DNA of 38,762 bases. Source: a bacterium (GTDB taxonomy: Bacteria > Planctomycetota > SZUA-567). Positions 35,378 through 38,762 of the stretch are shown here, piece after piece. The DNA lies in the NCBI GenBank assembly GCA_003249795.1, contig QKHZ01000111.1:1-38762 (forward strand). The letters are read 5' to 3'. The notes under the pieces are model-generated. The model was not told the DNA's origin, did no database searches, and was given only the letters and a program-made list of their open reading frames with translations. Each line of letters begins with the position of its first letter. Position 1 is the stretch's first letter. The position numbers and the translations under genes were made by a program.

Positions 35378-36454
35378 ATGAAACACTTCCTGTGGCTAGC
35401 CGCGTTTATTCTGGTTCTGTTTGCCACTGCCGTGTTTTTTGCCCCGCGAACGCAGGCTGAGGATAAAAAACAAACCGCCACCGGCAATGTCACCAGTACC
35501 GTCGTAGGCAAAAGCATTCTCCAGCCGGAGATCTGCAAATACAAAAACGGCGCGCGTGCCGCGTATACATTTTCTTTCGACGACGGCTATAAAGAACATT
35601 TCACGATTGCCGCGCCGCTGCTTGAGAAATATGGTTTTCGCGGAACGTTTTTTATTGTGATCAAGCAGATCGGGATGCCTGAAGGCAAGCCGGACGCGCT
35701 GGTCTACAAGTGGCTGGATTGGGAGCAGATCAAGGGGCTGCATGATCGCGGCCATGAAATCGCCAACCACACCATAACCCACCAGCGGCTTCCTTATATC
35801 AGTCCTGAAGCGCAGGAAGTCGAAGTCAATGAACCGCTGCGGATCATCAAGGAGAAGTTCGGCTTCGACATGCTGACCTTCTGTTATCCGGGCAACAGTT
35901 ATAACAAAGAGTCGATCGCTCTTGTCATGAAGCGGCATATCGCCTCGCGTCTGCAGTGTCAGGCGTATGGTGATGTGAAGTTTACGACAGAGCTTGCAAA
36001 CCAGCGCATCGATAATCTGATCAAAGACGGCGGCGACAACGTCGGCATGATCCACGCGATCCTTCCCGGCACAGGCTACCAGCCGTTTAACGATGTTTCG
36101 ATCTTTGAGAAGCATCTTGAATATGTGAAATCGCTTGGAAATAAAATCTGGGTCGACACCTTCGCCAATGTCAGCAAATACAAACTCAATCGCGACGCCT
36201 GCAAACTGGCTGTCAAAGAGGCGGATGCGACTAGTTGCACGGTTGTGATCGAGCAAAACAAAACACAACCGATCTTCGCCGACATGCCGCTGACGATCCG
36301 CATTCCTGCTATCGCTGGTGCTGAGGGGATGTCGTTTTCGGCAAAGCAGGGCGACAAAGTGCTGCCGGTCACAAAACACGATGACGACTTTTTCGTTGAT
36401 GTCGCTCTCAACAATGTGCCGGTTCAATTTGGCCTTGTCCAAAGTAGCCACTGA
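35378..36454 (+). CDS. Exported polysaccharide deacetylase (NodB-like)
   Basis: The 358-residue protein opens with a signal peptide (KHFLWLAAFILVLFATAVFF), with a likely cut after APRTQA at about residue 27. The NodB homology domain has TFSFDDG (D68, D69) and the metal pair H131 and H135 in NHTITH. A following FCYPGNS motif matches the third catalytic region. It removes acetyl groups from an N- or O-acetylated glycan outside the cytoplasmic membrane; the substrate is unknown. The last 90 residues form a small beta-rich appendix. The ATG at 35378 follows GGAGAG. Since the galK terminator lies right before it, expression needs readthrough or an internal promoter. Confidence 0.87.
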   Translation: MKHFLWLAAFILVLFATAVFFAPRTQAEDKKQTATGNVTSTVVGKSILQPEICKYKNGARAAYTFSFDDGYKEHFTIAAPLLEKYGFRGTFFIVIKQIGMPEGKPDALVYKWLDWEQIKGLHDRGHEIANHTITHQRLPYISPEAQEVEVNEPLRIIKEKFGFDMLTFCYPGNSYNKESIALVMKRHIASRLQCQAYGDVKFTTELANQRIDNLIKDGGDNVGMIHAILPGTGYQPFNDVSIFEKHLEYVKSLGNKIWVDTFANVSKYKLNRDACKLAVKEADATSCTVVIEQNKTQPIFADMPLTIRIPAIAGAEGMSFSAKQGDKVLPVTKHDDDFFVDVALNNVPVQFGLVQSSH

Positions 36455-36530
36455 AAACCGGCTCCGTTTTCACGCAACAGGCCGGATCTTCAAAGACTGC
36501 CGATGCGACTTCAACGGTAAAAAAACATGA

Positions 36531-36569
36531 ATTCAAAAACACAACGGCCCCGCATCTCTGCGGAGCCGT
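36531..36569 (-). terminator. Intrinsic terminator of the cold-shock gene
   Basis: ACGGCCCCGC (36544-36553) pairs with GCGGAGCCGT (36560-36569) with one mismatch and a 6-base loop. On the minus strand a T-rich run (TTGTGTTTTTG) follows, so it terminates the cold-shock transcript. Confidence 0.75.
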
Positions 36570-36602
36570 AGCATACTGGATTTAATCTGGATGTGGTCGT
36601 CT

Positions 36603-36812
36603 TCAGGAGGCGACGGGCTGGACGTTGGTGGCTTCAAGGCCTTTGCGTCCCTGAGCCGTTTCGAACGTTACCGGCTGCCCGTCCTGCAGCACACGGAATC
36701 CATCCATTTGGATGTTGCTGTAGTGAACAAAAAGTTCGCCTTCACCTTCATCCGGAATAATGAACCCATAACCCTTTTCCTTACTGAACCACTTCACTGT
36801 ACCTGTTGCCAC
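36603..36812 (-). CDS. Cold-shock domain protein (CspA family)
   Basis: A 69-residue single cold-shock domain. GTVKWFSKEKGYGFI contains RNP1 (KGYGFI) and LFVHYSNI is RNP2. It binds single-stranded RNA and DNA and prevents unwanted structure. The start codon is GTG at 36812 with AAGGAG 7 bases upstream. A perfect TTGACA (36959-36954, minus strand) with a poor -10 near 36930 would give a leader of about 110 bases, like other csp genes whose leaders control expression. It has its own terminator, so it is monocistronic. Confidence 0.93.
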   Translation of the reverse strand: MATGTVKWFSKEKGYGFIIPDEGEGELFVHYSNIQMDGFRVLQDGQPVTFETAQGRKGLEATNVQPVAS

Positions 36813-36969
36813 TGCTGTACTCCTTCCCTGAAGCCGCCCTTCCAGTTGCGGCCGACGCTTTCCCCGAAATTAACCAGAAACGATTCTCCCGACTGGGGAC
36901 ACATCAGAAAAATGACTCTTTCCTGACAATAGTGTGATCGAAATAAAACACCATGTCAAAAAAAAATTT

Positions 36970-37773
36970 CTATTTTTCTTCTTTTTTTTCGTTACCTGTA
37001 ATCTCCCGTCTGCCACTTATTTCATTCCCTGAATCCGCTGAAGATGCATCCTGTGGCATAAAGACCGGTTGCCATTGCAGTTGATCCAGTGATGTGGACA
37101 GTTCCGTATGCTGGGAACCCAGGTCACACCCCAGAATCGTTCCCGTATGGTCAATCCGGAATGTCCGGCGTCCTGTCTTGCCATAAACGACCGGAAACGC
37201 ATAAAGTACATGCGCCGTCTCACTGACGGGGCCCTGAGCAAAATAATAGCCGTAAAACGGATTATCCTCGGATGTCGCACCGGCAAAGGCATCGTCAAGC
37301 AGCGGCGTCGGCACACCATCGGGTGCGACCAGAATTTCCGGTAACAGGGTAAAGTCGCGGCAATAACCGGGTTCATGTTGCGGGTTGATCATTTTGCCGT
37401 AGCCGCCTTCGAGTACAGTTTCCTGCGCTTTGGCATAGGCGTGAAGTCCGGCCAGAACCTGCTCTTCATTGGCCTGGATTCTGGCGTCAGTGGTATAATC
37501 GGCCTGATTTTTGGAGAGTGCGATATTGAGTAGGGGAATGACAAATAACGCGAGTGCGCCTGCGACAAGCCCGGTCACGGCAAGATTGCGTCCGGAAATG
37601 TTCTGCGCTGCGGTCTGCTTGATCCCGATTGCGGCAAGGACGATGGCAATCAGTGCGGCTGGCGGGCTTAAGAGAGGCATATTCGCCAGCACTGCAAACA
37701 GCCCCAATACAAACGCTGCTAGAGCCGGACCGCTGAATCGGGTTGAGGAAGAGTCAGTCACAGGCGGCGGCAT
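36970..37773 (-). CDS. Membrane-anchored DUF4190-like protein
   Basis: The 267-residue protein starts with a DUF4190-like segment of two or three hydrophobic helices (PALAAFVLGLFAVLANM, AALIAIVLAAIGI, NLAVTGLVAGALALFVIPLL). A pilin-like linker follows (DARIQANEEQVLAGLHAYAKAQ), then a periplasmic domain with YGYYFAQGP, FPVVYGKTGRRTFRIDHTG and ILGCDLG. This last part resembles the DUF2950/pseudopilin-type domain of other envelope proteins. It ends with a Lys/Glu-rich tail. Function is unknown; a role at the envelope is likely. It lies between the cold-shock and cyclodeaminase genes and need not be linked to either. Confidence 0.65.
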   Translation of the reverse strand: MPPPVTDSSSTRFSGPALAAFVLGLFAVLANMPLLSPPAALIAIVLAAIGIKQTAAQNISGRNLAVTGLVAGALALFVIPLLNIALSKNQADYTTDARIQANEEQVLAGLHAYAKAQETVLEGGYGKMINPQHEPGYCRDFTLLPEILVAPDGVPTPLLDDAFAGATSEDNPFYGYYFAQGPVSETAHVLYAFPVVYGKTGRRTFRIDHTGTILGCDLGSQHTELSTSLDQLQWQPVFMPQDASSADSGNEISGRREITGNEKKEEK

Positions 37774-37926
37774 CCTTTCGTGGCAAGCAACGATTACAGC
37801 ATACCACCGCCACCACCAACCCGCAAGAAAAAGGCTTGCGAAACAAGAGCCTTATCCATCAACCCGAATCGGATACTTTTCGCCACGTTTCCGGCAATGC
37901 AACGACCGGGGACTCTGGAAAACGGC

Positions 37927-38556
37927 TTAGCCGATAATTTCGCGCTCGACTTCGTTCTGGGTTTCTTTCATCGCGCGCGCTGAACGGGCGAGGATATCTT
38001 CAACGATCGCGCGTGTGTCGCGGACATGCATTTTGTCGTCGATGAACTTGAGGTTGACCATGACATTCAGATAGGCCGCGCGGATTGCCGCCTCCAGCAG
38101 GATCGCGCTGACGCCGGTGTCGCTGATCAGATTGCGGTTGCCGATCTTCGCCAGCTCCGGCAGCAGTTCAATCGCTGTCAGTGCCGAGGTCATCACCCGA
38201 AGCGGCACCGCCATCGCTTTGCGCAGGGTTTTCTGCATGCGCTCGGTGCGGGCTGCTTTTTCTTCGTCAGTATCTTTCGGCATCGCGTAAACGTCATTGA
38301 ATGCGGCAAAGGCGACGGCATCGTCATCCATGCACTTGAGCAGCTCTTCCCGCAGCGGCGTCAGGATATCGAGGATCTCGCGCACGCGTTCTTCGGATTC
38401 GGCATACTTCTTTTTCCCTAGCGTGAAGTTTGCCGCCATTTCGCCCATGCAGACGGCCAGACTTCCAGCCAGCCCGCTGATACTTCCGCCGCCGGGAACT
38501 TCCGCGTTTGACGCAGCCTGATCAATATACGAACGGATCGATCCATCAACAAACAT
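37927..38556 (-). CDS. Formiminotransferase-cyclodeaminase-like protein (methenyl-THF cyclohydrolase type)
   Basis: The 209-residue protein has the FTCD_C fold: VPGGGSISGLAGSLAVCMGEM near the N-terminus, then YAESEERVREI and DDDAVAFAAFNDVYAMPK, and a long helical second half. Related stand-alone proteins are methenyltetrahydrofolate cyclohydrolases (FchA) or cyclodeaminases in histidine breakdown. No histidine-degradation gene is in view, so a one-carbon role is slightly favoured. The ATG has an AGGAGAGG site directly after an A-tract. Confidence 0.87.
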   Translation of the reverse strand: MFVDGSIRSYIDQAASNAEVPGGGSISGLAGSLAVCMGEMAANFTLGKKKYAESEERVREILDILTPLREELLKCMDDDAVAFAAFNDVYAMPKDTDEEKAARTERMQKTLRKAMAVPLRVMTSALTAIELLPELAKIGNRNLISDTGVSAILLEAAIRAAYLNVMVNLKFIDDKMHVRDTRAIVEDILARSARAMKETQNEVEREIIG

Positions 38557-38572
38557 TCACCTCTCCTTTTTT

Positions 38573-38588
38573 TCAACGCTGTGCGTTG
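38573..38588. repeat. Inverted repeat upstream of the cyclodeaminase-like gene
   Basis: CAACGC (38574-38579) and GCGTTG (38583-38588) are a perfect 6-base inverted repeat around TGT. On the minus strand it precedes an A-tract and the ribosome site, so it is not a terminator. It may be an operator or a leader hairpin. Confidence 0.4.
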
Positions 38589-38762
38589 GGTCACTTTCTC
38601 GCGTCATTGCCAGTCAATTTTTCCACGGCTTGTCGTTGCCAAGCTTACCATATTTCCCGCATAGATCTTATATACGCATATACATTACGAAGAACTAGGT
38701 CAGCAGTCTCCACTACTCCTGATCAGCATTATTAAATAGTTCCGGATAGATTTGTTCAAAAC

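Noticed and set aside
35396-36451. Antisense frame of 351 codons opposite the deacetylase
   Set aside because: The deacetylase has a signal peptide and intact catalytic motifs on the plus strand. The antisense product is rich in Arg, His and Asp, with no domain.

Overview
The window looks like the chromosome of a Gram-negative bacterium carrying a recently acquired integrative element at its left end. The Gram-negative call rests on a GT9 heptosyltransferase of the LPS core, an Lgt gene and a TolR/ExbD-like protein. The pairing of LL-diaminopimelate aminotransferase (DapL) with DapB, together with very long RHS proteins and many glycosyltransferases, is typical of the PVC superphylum. A Lentisphaerota- or Kiritimatiellota-like host is my inference; no 16S or other marker gene is present to settle it.

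Region 1 (1 to about 13,368) is the right part of an integrative element inserted at the 3' end of the tmRNA gene ssrA. Its integration module is an RHH repressor, a double zinc-ribbon protein, an excisionase-like HTH protein and a tyrosine recombinase. The recombinase reading frame runs into ssrA. Further left are an orphan receiver-domain protein, a replication-initiator-like gene broken by one in-frame TAA, and the cargo. The cargo is a tight three-gene module: an NHL beta-propeller protein, a 2013-residue RHS/YD-repeat protein with a LamG domain inserted in the repeats, and a small AT-rich gene overlapping the RHS stop by 4 bases. It resembles a bacterial teneurin-like shell whose propeller is a separate gene. 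The last gene is a candidate immunity protein or partner. The left end of the element is not visible.

Region 2 (13,368 to 19,600) holds ssrA on the minus strand, followed by a five-gene minus-strand glycosyltransferase operon. The last four genes are joined by three consecutive 4-base ATGA overlaps. A good promoter lies at its head, back to back with the promoter of a soluble Ser/Thr protein kinase gene (19,598-20,950).

Region 3 (20,975 to 31,312) is a run of minus-strand genes for envelope and primary metabolism: thrC, an ExbD/TolR-like gene, dapB, dapL, folK, an HD-domain gene, panC, lgt, waaF and a polysaccharide-lyase-like gene. Several are translationally coupled. It links lysine/peptidoglycan precursor, threonine, folate and pantothenate synthesis with lipoprotein and LPS assembly.

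Region 4 (31,393 to 38,762) contains a YfhO-like polytopic membrane protein, galactokinase with its own promoter and terminator, an exported polysaccharide deacetylase, a cold-shock protein, a membrane-anchored DUF4190-like protein and a formiminotransferase-cyclodeaminase-like protein.

All assignments come from reading motifs by eye. No database search or folding program was run.
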